From: Hygrophila difformis
Lineage: Eukaryota; Streptophyta; Magnoliopsida; Lamiales; Acanthaceae
Assembly: GCA_030278955.1 (NCBI GenBank)
Contig: JAOANR010000010.1
Coordinates: forward strand, 20,986,444-21,050,443
DNA: 64,000 nt
Direction: 5' to 3'
Both the position numbers and the translations under genes were made by a program. Shown one piece after another: positions 36,101 to 46,649 of this stretch (positions are counted from its first letter, which is position 1; the number at the start of each line of letters is the position of its first letter). Under the pieces are notes generated by a model. That model was not told where the DNA came from. It worked only from the letters and a program-made list of their open reading frames with translations, and ran no database searches.

Positions 36101-36663
36101 TGTATCACGTCGGAAGAACAAGGAGAATACTACGGTACAATCGAACAGATTATAGTCATAGAATACCCCGCGCTGCCTATCAAGCAAACAACATTCTTCA
36201 AATGCAGGTGGTTTGACCCTCGCGAAGGAATTGGGACACGAACTCATGCGAACTATAAGATTGTCGAAATAAATGTCTCAAAATCTTTGAACGTATATGA
36301 GCATTTTATTTTTGCTCATCAAGCCGAGCAGGTCTGCTATGTACCGTTCCCAACCAACAGACCAGCGTCTAATCGAATGAGTGGTTGGCTTTTTGTAAAG
36401 TCAAACCACGAGGTATAATAACGGTTAGCCAAGGGGAAGAGGCAGAAGCATTCCAGGATGATGTTCCCGAGCATGGCTACATCAGCACTGCAAATATCAC
36501 GTCCATGCGAGAGCCCTTGACAGACGATGAGGTGCAGTACGTTGATCTATAACTGAACGAGGGTATTGAATCAGAATCTTCGATAGGAACTCATTCAACT
36601 TCAGGAGAGACTAGTCCGGATGATCCATCGCATGAGACTTCGGATGATGATTTTCAAATATAA
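33105..36663 (+). pseudogene. TNP2-type CACTA transposase (Transposase_21 with DUF4218 and DUF4216 regions)
   Basis: The N-terminal association domain starts at 33108 (MDRSWMYRSRC ... CPCRQCRNKCYLLDDDIKYHL). The frame shifts near 33335 into the main transposase frame (to 34822), with CPKGCMLYW, THWVGHDHG-like and DGFQPFG motifs and GWSTYGKTACPVCM. A shift in an A-run near 34715 and a stop near 34864 follow. The DUF4218 region is 35060-35380 (LLPIGWRDLL, CKLEKIFPPAFFDCMEHLP). Introns are plausible at 35372-35456 and from GTAAGT at ~35769 to ~35847. The DUF4216 region lies at 36098-36418 (FFKCRWFDP). A degenerate acidic C-terminus reaches a stop at 36663. TNP2 proteins cut and join element ends. 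Multiple lesions make this copy inactive. Confidence 0.85.
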
Positions 36664-37069
36664 AATGTGACAATCTAATTAATGTTTTATGTTAATGTTT
36701 GAAATTATGAAATTTAATTCAAGTACATTATTTGTGTAATATCCTTGCATGTTCTAATAATATTACACTCTCGCAGATTACTGACTGATAATGTCCAGAA
36801 ATGTCCATTATTTTCAATCCATTTCCGTGTCTGAAACGGGCATTTGATCACATTCCGGTCTTATTTTACATAAGAAAGCAGTTGAAGTGGACTGATTTAT
36901 GCATAATTGTAAAAATATTGAGCTGGTACGAAAAATGCATGAATATGCAATTTTATTACACATTTATGTTAGAAAAATCCAAAAACATGAGAAAAAGAAA
37001 AGAAAAGAAAAAGGAAACAAAAAGATGGAAAAAGAAATGAAAAACCCACAAAACTTGCAATTTTCAGGT
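36664..37069. other. No recognised feature
   Basis: AT-rich sequence after the transposase, with A-rich stretches near 36980-37050. I looked for the inverted CACTA end here and did not find it. Confidence 0.4.
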
Positions 37070-37375
37070 AATTACAACGCTACACTCAACTACGACGCCA
37101 AGCATGTATAGCGTCGTAGGCAGAAATGGAGGCAGGAGCTCCGAAGGAGAACTACGACGCCAAGCATAGCGTCATAGACCAAGTATAGCGACGTACTGGA
37201 GGATAGCGTCATAGGCTGTTCACTTAGAGACAGAGTGTATTCGAAGTGGAAGACTACGACGTTACACCTATAGCGTCGTAGTAATGGACAACGACGTACT
37301 CAAGCCATAGCGTCGTAACCTGGCCAGAATTCAAAATTCAAGGCCTGGGGGCCCATGGGCCTAGGGTTTCCCACC

Positions 37376-37382
37376 TATATAA
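37376..37382 (+). promoter_or_regulatory. TATA box candidate between the two GCGTCGTA clusters
   Basis: TATATAA in a CCACC-TATATAA-GGAC context, followed ~30 bases on by a leader-like sequence. No downstream open frame is convincing. Confidence 0.35.
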
Positions 37383-38384
37383 GGACAAGTTGACTCCTAG
37401 GATCAACAACTTAGCAGACAGCATACACTTGGAGACAACTTGGTGTTCTTGAGAGGTGTGTAGGTAGTTAGTTTAGTTAGGTTTTATTTTTTTGTATTAT
37501 TTATTTTTTGTGTTTTGTTCTTAGTTTCTAGTTGTTGTTTATCTTAGATTAGTGAGTGCTTAGGGTTTTAGACCTAGATAGCCACTGTTTTCACTTATTT
37601 AACAGCTTTGAAAAACTTATTAAGGTTTGAAATACCCAAATCATGGGTCTTATCATACCATTGTCTTATAAATGGGAAGATAATCACGAAAAGAGTCCCA
37701 AATCATGAAATGGACCTTGGTTTATGGATATTTATGCTTTATTTCTGCTTAAATGGCCACTTGGTCATTCTATTTTTCATTCATGTGGGTTTTGTGTCTC
37801 TATTTCCAGTTTTGGGTTTTAATACATGGTTTGTGGTTGAAAACCCTCATTCGAGTTTTGTGGTTCATTATGTTCATTAGTGGCTCCCATTTTCTCTTAT
37901 TTTCATGCACTACAGCTTTCTTTACATTTCAGTCATGCCATATTTTGCATCCCTGAGCCATAAACTTGAAAATAGGGTTTGCAATCGCATAGATTGCATT
38001 ACCCGACTAACACTTATGTTCTGGGGTAGCTACGACGCTAACCGCCCCACGACGCCAACCTAGGTTGGCGACGCAGGGGAAGGTTTTGCATCGTAGTTGC
38101 TCGGACTTAAGCAAAAATTTTTACTACGACGCTATCCAAGTATAGCGTCGTAGTTTTTGTCTAGGGTCGTAGTACCCCAAAATACAACTTTTCTCACAAA
38201 AGCCCACCTACGACGCAACACCCACGACTCTATCCTAGGATAGCGTCGTCATTTAGTGTATAGCGTCGTAACCCCCAATTTCATCAAACTTCTCAAAATT
38301 CGACAGTACGACACTACACCCACACGCTGTCCTTGGATAGCATCGTAATATTCGTATAGCGTCGTAATTGGCGTTTCTGCCAAA

Positions 38385-38389
38385 TTCTC
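38385..38389. other. Target-site duplication (left), TTCTC
   Basis: TTCTC immediately precedes the LTR start TGTAACACCCC. The same five bases follow the opposite LTR end at 50986-50990. Confidence 0.85.
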
Positions 38390-39083
38390 TGTAACACCCC
38401 AGATTTGATAACCCAGGCCGGGATGTCACCGCCACATCTCCCTAACAAGACACGGCTTCCCGAGCTCACTAAGGAAATGCAAGGCTTATGGGTACGTAAA
38501 AGATTTAAAAACATTTCAATATTGAGTCCGGAAATTAATAATACTTAATTCAAAATACGAGAGTAATAATCATCATGCGCGAAATAGAGTAAATGCAACG
38601 GAAAAGTAACCACGGCCAACACGGCCAAACCTCGGGTTTAACACACCCGGTAAAACAGTAGTACGATGCAGAAAGTAAAAAATGTTCATAAATGTTTCCC
38701 CCCAGGTGCATATGCATGCGTCACTCGACATACTCTGTAAAAGAAAAATGACAACGGTTTATCAGTATAAAAATATACCGAGTAAGTTAATCCCTAACTA
38801 AACAATTTAAGGGGTTACATGCGTTTTAACTAAAGATTACACTTTTCGTGCATTAATTTAAAAATCATAATTTACTCGCAGCGGAAGAACATGATTAATT
38901 TATTCAATACGAAAATACATAATTAAAAGACTTAATTTAAAAGCGTAATTTAAAAGTAAATTTAAGAACGCAATTTAGATGCATAATTTAAAAACATGGT
39001 AAATAAGATTTAAGCATAATTAAACACTCACACAAGTCTTTTATATTTTATCCCGCAAACTAAGAAGAGGACACCATACCGGG

Positions 39084-39269
39084 GAGATCACTAACGAGGC
39101 AATCTCAAACGTAGGACCACTAACGAGGCAGTCCAAATAATGGGAGACTACTAACGAGGCAGTCTCAAAGATAGTAGGACCACTAACGAGGCGATCCAAA
39201 TAACACAGCGCGCGAGATCACTAACGAAGCAATCTCCGATAGTAAGGAGACCACTAACAAGGCAGTCTC
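39084..39269 (-). repeat. CCTCGTTAGTG hairpin array, six units
   Basis: Six short inverted repeats 20-40 nt apart, each carrying CACTAACGAGGC (plus strand) as the loop. Stems alternate between GAGAT/ATCTC, GGAC/GTCC and GAGAC/GTCTC. Two loops here carry a single substitution. Confidence 0.8.
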
Positions 39270-41047
39270 AAAGATAATGATAGCATGAAGATCGGCTCAG
39301 CCTAGTGAATGGGATTTTTCGAAAGTTCGTATTTCAATGTTACCAAAATATTCGATATCGCGTTTCGTAGTTCGAGTTTTCTCAAGTTCGAAAAATTCGA
39401 TTCAACGCAGTTTACGCCTTTCTAAATTAAAAATTCATCTTTAAACCAAAAATTCTGAAATTTACACAGTAGATCAAAAACACACATACGAACAACTTTC
39501 ATGTTTTAAGTTTTTGGAAATAAGGTTTCAAAGAGAGTCAAATTTCGAGTTCTTTGCAAAAGATGATTTCTGTCCAAAAGACTAATTCCAACACAGTTAC
39601 GTGCGACGCCGAATAAAAATTCAATTCAAAGCCAACTGGTCCAAAATTTTTACAGGATGTGCACAACACCTTAATGAACAACTTTCATGTTTTAAGATTT
39701 CGGAAATAATGAATTTTAGATGTTCAAAAGTCGACCACAACACGCTGCATACGCGCGGACTCCAAAGTTAGTTTAGAACAGTTTCTGAAAATCGTCTGTT
39801 TGACATATCTAATGAACTCCAAAATTCATGAAATTTTTTTTGCATAATCTAGACACAATTATCTACAACTTTTGTTAGAAATGCAAAGTTGAATCGATCT
39901 AAAAACAGGTGAAAAATATGCATCAAGTCGAGTCAAATAATCTGTCCAGAATTCAAACGTACGATTTTGTCACAGAAATTTTTACGGCGCAATTTGGGAT
40001 AGCAAATCTTTATGTCAATGGCTGAAATTTGGACACAAGGTATATTAGAGTTTTATGAACAAAATCTATGTTGAAACGTTTTTTGTTTGAATTCCCAAAG
40101 GTCGAGTTTTAGGCAAGTTTATAAAATTGGACGGAAATAGGGTTTTTGAAAACCGATTTTTGTTACGTGTCTAGATCTCAGGTTTTAAGCGAGAATAAAC
40201 CACAAAAAAATTGAAGAGTAAGATCTTAACTTACTTAGTTAGAGAGTAGGATCGTTGGAAGGGATTTCCGGATGTCCTAAGGTCGCGACGAACGGCCAAC
40301 TTCTCCGATCGCTTTTTGTTCGTCCCCCGACGTGAAATCGTAGTAAAAGAAAGGTTGTTAGATTTCGAGTTTTTAAAACTTATGTACGACTTAAACACTG
40401 TAATACTACTTACCAAGGTTCTAGAGGGTAGAGGCTTCGTCCCGTTTGCCTCGTCGTCGCCGGAATACTCGCCGGAAAGTGGAGTCGATGAGATTTTGGC
40501 TTGGAGAGGAAATTGAGGGAGTATAGAGTGTGTGTTTTCTGAAAACAATGGGTATGTGTAACACCCGAGGAAAACCAAATTCAAATTGTTTTGAACTACG
40601 TCATGACCTGATCCCTTCACAGGGTACGTAGGCAGCTTGGGAATTTAAATACCAAGTTCAGTCATAAAATAAATCACAAAATAAAAATATAACCGAAGGC
40701 ATCCCAACGTTTAAACCCGAGGAAACCAAAACACAACTTCCGTAAAATCATTAAGGAAGGACGAGACGAGTTTAAGTAGACGAATTATCATACGGGAGTT
40801 AGATCGAATTCGTAAATAAACCCACATGAGAATTTCGAGTCGGGAGTGACCCAAAAAGTCGGACCAAGAGCGCGAAGGATAGAAACCCGATCGAGAAAAG
40901 GAAGAAAAGAACCGACGGACCACACGAACCGCCCGAACCGGCCGGTTCGGGCAGCGCGCACCCCGCACGCACCCCGCGCGCATACGCGCGGCCACCGCGC
41001 GGCGGAAGGGAGACGCGTCCCAGGACTGCTCGCGCGCACTCCGCGCG

Positions 41048-41053
41048 TATAAA
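41048..41053 (+). promoter_or_regulatory. TATA box in the solo LTR
   Basis: TATAAA preceded by a very GC-rich block (CGCGCG runs, 40950-41047). The equivalent site in the sister LTRs has drifted (TATATG, TATACG), so this copy has the best-preserved promoter signal of the family in the window. Confidence 0.5.
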
Positions 41054-42479
41054 GGTTTATGTGCGCGTCACCTCCACGCCAGAGGTGCAGGAGGTGTAAA
41101 CTTTCCTTCCATGGCGATTTTCTTGCCAAAAATCCGACCTCTATCGGTGGCAAGCCGATCGCAGCCTTAGGGAAGGCTTAAGGTCGGATTTGGGGCACCT
41201 CCTTGCCACCACTTTTCAGAAAACAAACCCCAGGCCTCCATTCTTCCTCTCCAAGCCAAAACCCTCTCCGAATCCACTTCCCGACGAACATTCCGGCGAC
41301 GAAAAGGCGAAAGGAACCAAGCCCTGCCCTCTAGACTCTTGTTAAGCCATGGTTTAACGTTTAATTTCGTCCATAACACTTAGAAACTCAAAGTCTAACC
41401 CGTTTCCTTTACTACGATTTCACGCCGGAAAACGAACGGAAAGCGATCGGAAGGATTGGCCGTTCGTCGCGACCCTAGAGCATCCGGATACCCATCCCAG
41501 TAATCCTAATCTTCAAATCTGTAAGTTAAAACCTTACTCACAAATTTTCGTGGTTATTTGTTGTTTAAAACTCGAGATATAGGCTTGTAACAAAAATCGG
41601 TTTTCAAAAACCCTATTTTCGTCCAATTTCAAAGACTCGCCTAAAACTCGACCTTCGGGAATTCAAACCGAAAACTTTTCAACATAAAAGTTGTTCCTAA
41701 CACCTTTATCTATCTTATGTCCAAATTTCAGCCGTTGACATTAAGATTTGCTATCCCAAATCACGCTGTAAACTTTCTGTGACAACCCGAACATTTCAAA
41801 CTGTGACAGTTTCCCTTACTCGACTTGATGCATGTTTTCACCCATTTTTCGAATGATTCAACTTTGCATTCCTAAACAAAAGTTGTAGATAATTGTGTCT
41901 AAAGTGTGCATATAAAATTTCACGGATTTTGGTGTTCATTTGTATGTCAAACGGTCGAATTTCAGAACTGCTTTAAAACCTTTTCGAAGCCCGCGAGTAT
42001 ACAGTGGGTTGTGGTAAATTTTTGAGTATCAAGAATTCATTATTTCCAAATTCTTAAAACATGAAAGTTGTTCCTTAACGTGTTTTGTAATTACTATAAA
42101 AATTTCGCATCAATTGGTTTTGAAATGAATTTTTAATCGGCGTTGCACGAACCTGTGACGAGACCAGTTTTTAAGACAGAAATCATTCTTTGCAAAGAAC
42201 TCGAAATTCGACTCACTTCGGAACCTTATTTCCAAAAACTTAAAACATGGAAGTTGTTCGTGTGTGTGTCTTTGAACTACTGTAAAAATTTCAGAATTTT
42301 TGGTGTAAAGACGAATTTTTAATTAAGAAAGGCGTAAACTGCCTCGAATAGGATTTTTCGAACTTGAGAAAACTCGAACTATGAAAACGCGATATCGATC
42401 GTTTGATAACATTGAAATACGAACTTTCGAAAAATCCCGTTCACTAGGCTGAGCCGATCTTCATGCTATCATTATCTTT

Positions 42480-42665
42480 GAGACTGCCTCGTTAGTGGTC
42501 TCCTTACTATCTGAGATTGCCTCGTTAGTGATCTCGCGCGCTGTATTTTTGGATCGCCTCGTTAGTGGTCCTACTATCTTTTTGAGACTGCCTCGTTAGT
42601 GGTCTCCCATTGTTTGGACTGCCTCGTTAGTGGTCCTATGTTGAGATTGCCTCGTTAGTGATCTC
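42480..42665 (+). repeat. CCTCGTTAGTG hairpin array, six units (sense orientation)
   Basis: Order of stems: GAGAC/GTCTC, GAGAT/ATCTC, GGA/TCC, GAGAC/GTCTC, GGAC/GTCC, GAGAT/ATCTC. The loop is GCCTCGTTAGTG in all six, usually with one leading T. It lies ~340 bases before the splice-acceptor-like TTTTCTTTTACAG at 42981. Confidence 0.85.
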
Positions 42666-43942
42666 CCGGTATGGTGTCCTCTTCTTAGTCTACGGGATAA
42701 AATGTAAAAGACTTGTGTGAGTGTTCTATTATGCTTAAATCGTATTTATCATATTTTTAATTATGTATTTAAAATTATGCATCTTAAATTATGCTTTAAA
42801 TTGCGCTTTTAAGATTATGTCCTTTAATCATGTTTTCCGCTGCAATTTATGTATTTTAAATTTATGCATGGTAAGCGAAATTTTTAGTTTAAACACATGT
42901 AACCCCTTTTATTTGTTAGTTAGGGATTAACTTACTCAATATATTTTTATACTGACCACCGTTGTCATTTTTCTTTTACAGAGTATGTCGAGTGACGCAT
43001 ATGCATACACTTGGGGGGGAATTATTTGTGAACATTTTCGCTTTCTGCACCGTATTACTATTTTTACCGGGTCTGTTTAACCCGAGGTTTTGGCCGTGTT
43101 GGCCGTGATTGCTTTCTGTCGCATTTACTGTATCCGTGCATGATGACCTTTACTTTCGTATTTTGACTTAAGTAGTATTAAATTCCGGACTATACGTTGA
43201 AATGTTTTTAAATCTTTTACGTGCCCACAAGCCTTGCATTTCCTTGGCGAGCTCGGACATCCGTGTCTTGCTAGGGAGATGCGGCGGTGACACCTCGGCC
43301 TGGGTTATCAAATCCGGGGTGTTACAGGATGGGGCGCCCTAAACTGAACTTATGCCCTTCCCAAAAGCTTTGATCCGCTTGCCCTCGATAGGGGATGGAT
43401 TTTTGGCAAGAAAATCGCCATGGAAGGAAAGTTTACACCTCCTGCACCTCTGGCGCGGTGGTGGGGCGCATATAGAGCTTTGTCCGCGCGAAGCACGCGC
43501 GACCAGTCCTGGGGCGCGTTGCCTCCTTCCACGCGGTGGCCGCGCGGCGGCGCGCGGCGAGCGCGTGCCGGCTGGACCGCCCGGTTCGGCGGTCCGTGTG
43601 GTTCGTCGGGTCTTTTCTTCTTTTCTCTATCGGTTTTCAACCCTCTACGTGTTAGCTCGACTCCTCGGGTCGTTTCCGGTTCGAAATCTTTACCTTAAAC
43701 TTGTTACGAGTTCGGGCTTAACGCTCGTAACATTTCCGTGCCCTAATTAGTCTGGTTAAATTAGTTCCAATTCCTTCTAACATTTTTGTGATTGATCTTG
43801 TGATTTATTTTGTGATTTAATTTGTGATTTATTTTGTGACTGAACTTAGAATTTAGTTCCAAGCTGCCTACGTACCCTGTGAAGGGATCAAGCCATGACG
43901 TAGTTCAAAACAATTTGAATTTTTTTTTTCTCGGGTGTTACA

Positions 43943-43957
43943 TCCTTTCCCCCTTAA
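43943..43957 (-). other. Polypurine tract
   Basis: The minus strand reads TTAAGGGGGAAAGGA directly before the LTR start TGTAACACCCGAG. This fixes the orientation of the element and identifies 38390-43942 as its 3' LTR. Confidence 0.85.
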
Positions 43958-43965
43958 GTATACAG

Positions 43966-44440
43966 TTATGTCCCCATAACTGTGGCCGGTTCATTTTGGA
44001 AGAGGGTAGGGTAACGTTGTTTCATGTCGGCCTCCAATTCCCACGTTTCCGTCTCCGTCTCGTGGTTGGACCAAAGGACATTGACCATTCTCACGGTCTT
44101 ATTCCTCGTTACTCTCTCCTTCGTGTCAAGTATTCGTACCGGAACTTCCTCGTAACTCAAGTCATCCTCAAATTCAATTTCTTCCGGTTGGAGCACATGG
44201 GTCATGTCGTGCACATACTTCTTCAATTGGGAGACGTGGAATACATCGTGAACACGAGCAAATTGTGGTGGCAACGCTAGTCAATAAGCGATTTCCCACT
44301 CTTTCCAGGATTTCATATGGTCCCTATGTATCTTCGTCCCGAGGGTTTTCTGTAGCCTTGCAAAAGAAAATGCGAGGCAATTCTACTGTCTTTGTCAGGA
44401 ATGATGTCGGGTGATACTCCATGTCGTCGTACCTCATTAT
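43966..44440 (-). pseudogene. 3' end of Tekay-like pol (after integrase)
   Basis: The open frame 44274-43966 encodes FARVHDVFHVSQLKKYVHD and ILDTKERVTRNKTV followed by VLWSNHETETETWELEADMKQRYP, the region between integrase and chromodomain in Ty3/Gypsy chromoviruses of the Tekay/Del type. Upstream a TGA interrupts the otherwise recognisable AY.LALPP motif (~44280), and degenerate pol sequence can be followed to about 44440. The remainder of pol is absent. No intact chromodomain is visible. Confidence 0.8.
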
Positions 44441-45366
44441 CAATGTATGCTCGGGTTAAGTGAGTGGTGTAAAGTAAAAGAGATTAAGCAGAATCGAAAA
44501 AAAATAAAACTCCCTCCGTGACCCGCGCGGTATGAAGCCTCAGCGCGCGGCGACCGCGCGGCTGCATCAGTTCGAGAAAATAGGGCTCGCGCTCCGCGCG
44601 AGCCACTTCCCCCATTTCCCATTCGAGACCACTTCACATTTTCTCTCAACTTCGCCCTCTTGTTCCCAACTTTTCCCGGTGCCGGCTTCGATTTTGATTT
44701 GTAAGGTATGCACCTACTACTTTTAGTTATCAATTTCAATTTTTATGCTTTGAACGACTTGATTTGTGAAGGGATTTAGGAACTAGGGTTTATGTACGAA
44801 AATTGGGGGTTTGTTATTTTTAGGCTTGATTTGTGCAAATTAGCAAGTACATATGATAATTGATGTTACTCTTGTTGCCTTGCTTGTATTTGTGCCACCA
44901 TGTGTTTGTGTTTTTGGCAAATCCTTGTTGGATTTAAATCTTTAGGAAGACTATGAAGTCTTTGATTTTTGGTTGTTATTGGGGTGTGATTATTAGCTCA
45001 TTTCTTTGTTGTTTGGTGCCGTAAGGAAATGATGTGTTGTTATTTGAGCGATTGTTTCTTTTTGTGGGCAACTTCCATGTTGTTTGTTAGTAACTTAGAT
45101 TTTGGTTTATTGAGCACATAACGTGTTCGACGAAATGCCACAAAGGTTTTGGGAATTAGTTTGAGCATATCCGTTGTCTAGATTACCTTCTAGTTGGTCT
45201 TAGCAAACGATAGGATTTGATGTTCTTATGGAATACTAACGTTGGAAGTCTGTATTGATGTTCCTTACGTATTTCTGCTTGAGTTTTGTGTGGAATTTAG
45301 TCTTATAATTGATATTGGATGATTTGCAGGATGTTGCTTTTCTTGTGGGTTGTTTTGGCGTCTCTC
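44441..45366 (+). other. GC-rich promoter-like segment and possible intron before the Athila ORF-1-like gene
   Basis: 44500-44610 is rich in CGCGCGG; C/T-rich leader follows, with a donor-like GTAAGG at 44701 and an acceptor-like TTTGCAG at 45323-45329. If used, these would remove a ~630 bp AT-rich intron just before the ORF. This is prediction only. Confidence 0.35.
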
Positions 45367-46649
45367 ATGTGCCCTCCGAGGACCAGGAGACGGGTTACTG
45401 ATGAGGCTGGCCCCAGCACTGCCGCTCCGGCGATGCCTGATTTTGATGAGAGCGAGTCAGAGGAGGACGAGGAGCAGCGGGGCCCGAGACTCAGGGGTCT
45501 CCCTGACGAGGTGCGTCCTCACCGGCATGACAGGTTTCGGTTTAGGACGAGGGCCGCCCAGGACTTTTATTTCGACGAGCTTCATCGAAACAGGGCTTAT
45601 GTCCCCGAGAGAGGCATATATCCTGATCATTTGGGCGATGACAGGGTCAGTGCAGTCTTGGAGTACTTGCAGTGGATTGGACTTGCACGTCATCCCGAGG
45701 ACGTTGCCTCCGGTTATCTGGCTATGGAGGTTATCGCCAACATTGGCGGTCTTGGGGAGGGTGACGACTTATCTCGAGTATGGGTTCGTGGTCGCTATCT
45801 CGACTTCAGTGCTCGGGCGATCAATGTCTATTTCGGTTTGCCTGATGATGGCGCATTCTGCCCACAGCCTAAGGGTCGTGTTCTTGCTCCTGCGTGGGAC
45901 GTCTTATGCACCGTGGTGCCTCCTCAGCTCGAGCACGATCATGAGCTGCGTTTGACGACGATGGACTCCCCTTGGCGAGAGCTCACCCAGATATGGTCAA
46001 GGCGCGTCCGACCGATTACTCGGAGCCATATCGTCCTGGATCACGTCTATGAGACCATTTGCTTTATCGCGCGAGGCGGTAGGGTGAATGTGGGAGCTTG
46101 TATTGAGGACAACTTGAGGGGTATGCGGAGAGGACGAGGGAGTAGGGTGATTACCCATATTCATCTCATTTGTGGCTTGTGCGCGGCGCAGTGGATTCGC
46201 ACGACACCGGAGACAGATCCGTACGATCTAGTAGCTGGTAGTTGCTACCGTATCCTGACTTACGCTGCCCGGCGTAGCGCCTTACGTCGTGGAGTTCCCC
46301 GGGCTGTACTTCGCCCGCAGCCTGATGATGGCGGCTTGATCCTAGTCGTACCACCGGGCAGCCACCCCCTCCTCCAGTAGTTCCACCTCTTGCAGTGGCG
46401 CCTCAGGGCCAGGAGACGGCTCAGATGCTGCAGATGATGCAGGAGATGCGGGTCGGTATGGATGCTGGGTTTGCAGCTGGGCAGGCCCGTTATGACGCCT
46501 TATACGCTAGATTGGACTTCTACCAGGCCCGTATGGACTTATTCGGTACGAGGCAGGCTCATCAGCAGGCCACTATGTCCGACATGTATGCCTATGTGCG
46601 GCAGATGGACGACTATATGCGTCGGCAGTTCCCGCCTCCCGATCAGTGA
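45367..46649 (+). pseudogene. Athila ORF-1-like (putative plant transposon protein) gene captured inside the Tekay-like element
   Basis: The frame is open 45319-46380. A start at 45367 (MCPPRTRRRVTDEAG) is preferred because it gives the basic N-terminus seen in the Athila copies; upstream ATGs add a short hydrophobic run. Then come an acidic linker, FYFDELHRNRAYVPERGIYPDHL, LARHPEDVASGYLAMEVIANIGG, FSARAINVYFGLPDDG and VNVGACIEDNL, matching the order of motifs in 18000-19719. A frameshift at ~46340-46370 moves the Met/Gln-rich C-terminal helix (46395-46649, MMQEMRVGMDAGFAAGQARYD) to another phase. It lies antisense to the host element. Function unknown; otherwise well preserved, more so than the two Athila copies. 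Confidence 0.7.

Larger units (their letters stand above)
31871..36663 (+). mobile_element. CACTA (En/Spm) DNA transposon, right end not found
   Basis: The left terminus CACTACAAGAAAAA lies at 31871, followed by subterminal ACCGACC/GGTCGGT repeats (31892-32055) and a TNP2-type transposase on the same strand. No inverted copy of the terminus (TTTTTCTTGTAGTG) was seen up to 38389. Either the right end is lost or the sequence was rearranged. The preceding bases ATA would be the 3-bp target duplication, which cannot be confirmed without the right end. Confidence 0.8.
37070..38389. repeat. TACGACGC/GCGTCGTA inverted-repeat region flanking a TATA-containing segment
   Basis: Two clusters, 37080-37320 and 38030-38375, together hold roughly twenty copies of GCGTCGTA or its complement, many paired as CTACGACGC...TATAGCGTCGTAG hairpins. 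Between them lies a TATATAA box (37376-37382) and an AT-rich non-coding stretch. GCGTCGTA motifs are common subterminal repeats in plant CACTA elements, but the left CACTA end at 31871 carries a different motif (ACCGACC), so this is probably a second, truncated DNA element. Its right side is cut by the Tekay-like insertion at 38390. Confidence 0.55.
40557..43326 (+). mobile_element. Solo LTR (Tekay-like), nested in the 3' LTR
   Basis: A complete 2770 bp LTR, TGTAACACCCGAG ... GGGGTGTTACA, with no primer site, polypurine tract or interior. Flanking 5-mers are GTATG (40552-40556) and GGATG (43327-43331), a target duplication with one substitution. The uninterrupted sister LTR reads GGTATGGGGCGCC at this point (near 50380), which confirms the insertion site. 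Solo LTRs arise by recombination between the two LTRs of a full element. Confidence 0.92.
38390..43942 (-). repeat. 3' LTR of the minus Tekay-like element, split by a nested solo LTR
   Basis: TGTAACACCCC at 38390 to GGGTGTTACA at 43942. The two pieces, 38390-40556 and 43332-43942, rejoin to ~2.78 kb, collinear with 48216-50985. It includes the hairpin array at 39084-39269 and splice-like motifs at 40234 (donor) and 38735 (acceptor). Confidence 0.9.

Noticed and set aside
31871..38389. GCGTCGTA clusters as the right end of the CACTA element
   Set aside because: The subterminal motif at the left end is ACCGACC/GGTCGGT. No shared motif or inverted terminus was found.
39084..39269. CRISPR-like array of CACTAACGAGGC repeats
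   Set aside because: Repeats are only 12 nt, spacers are irregular and contain the complementary stems, and the array sits in an LTR of a plant retrotransposon. No cas genes.
45319..45366. Upstream start giving a hydrophobic N-terminus (possible signal peptide) for the ORF-1-like gene
   Set aside because: The upstream ATG overlaps a likely splice acceptor, and the paralogues begin with a basic non-hydrophobic N-terminus matching the start at 45367.
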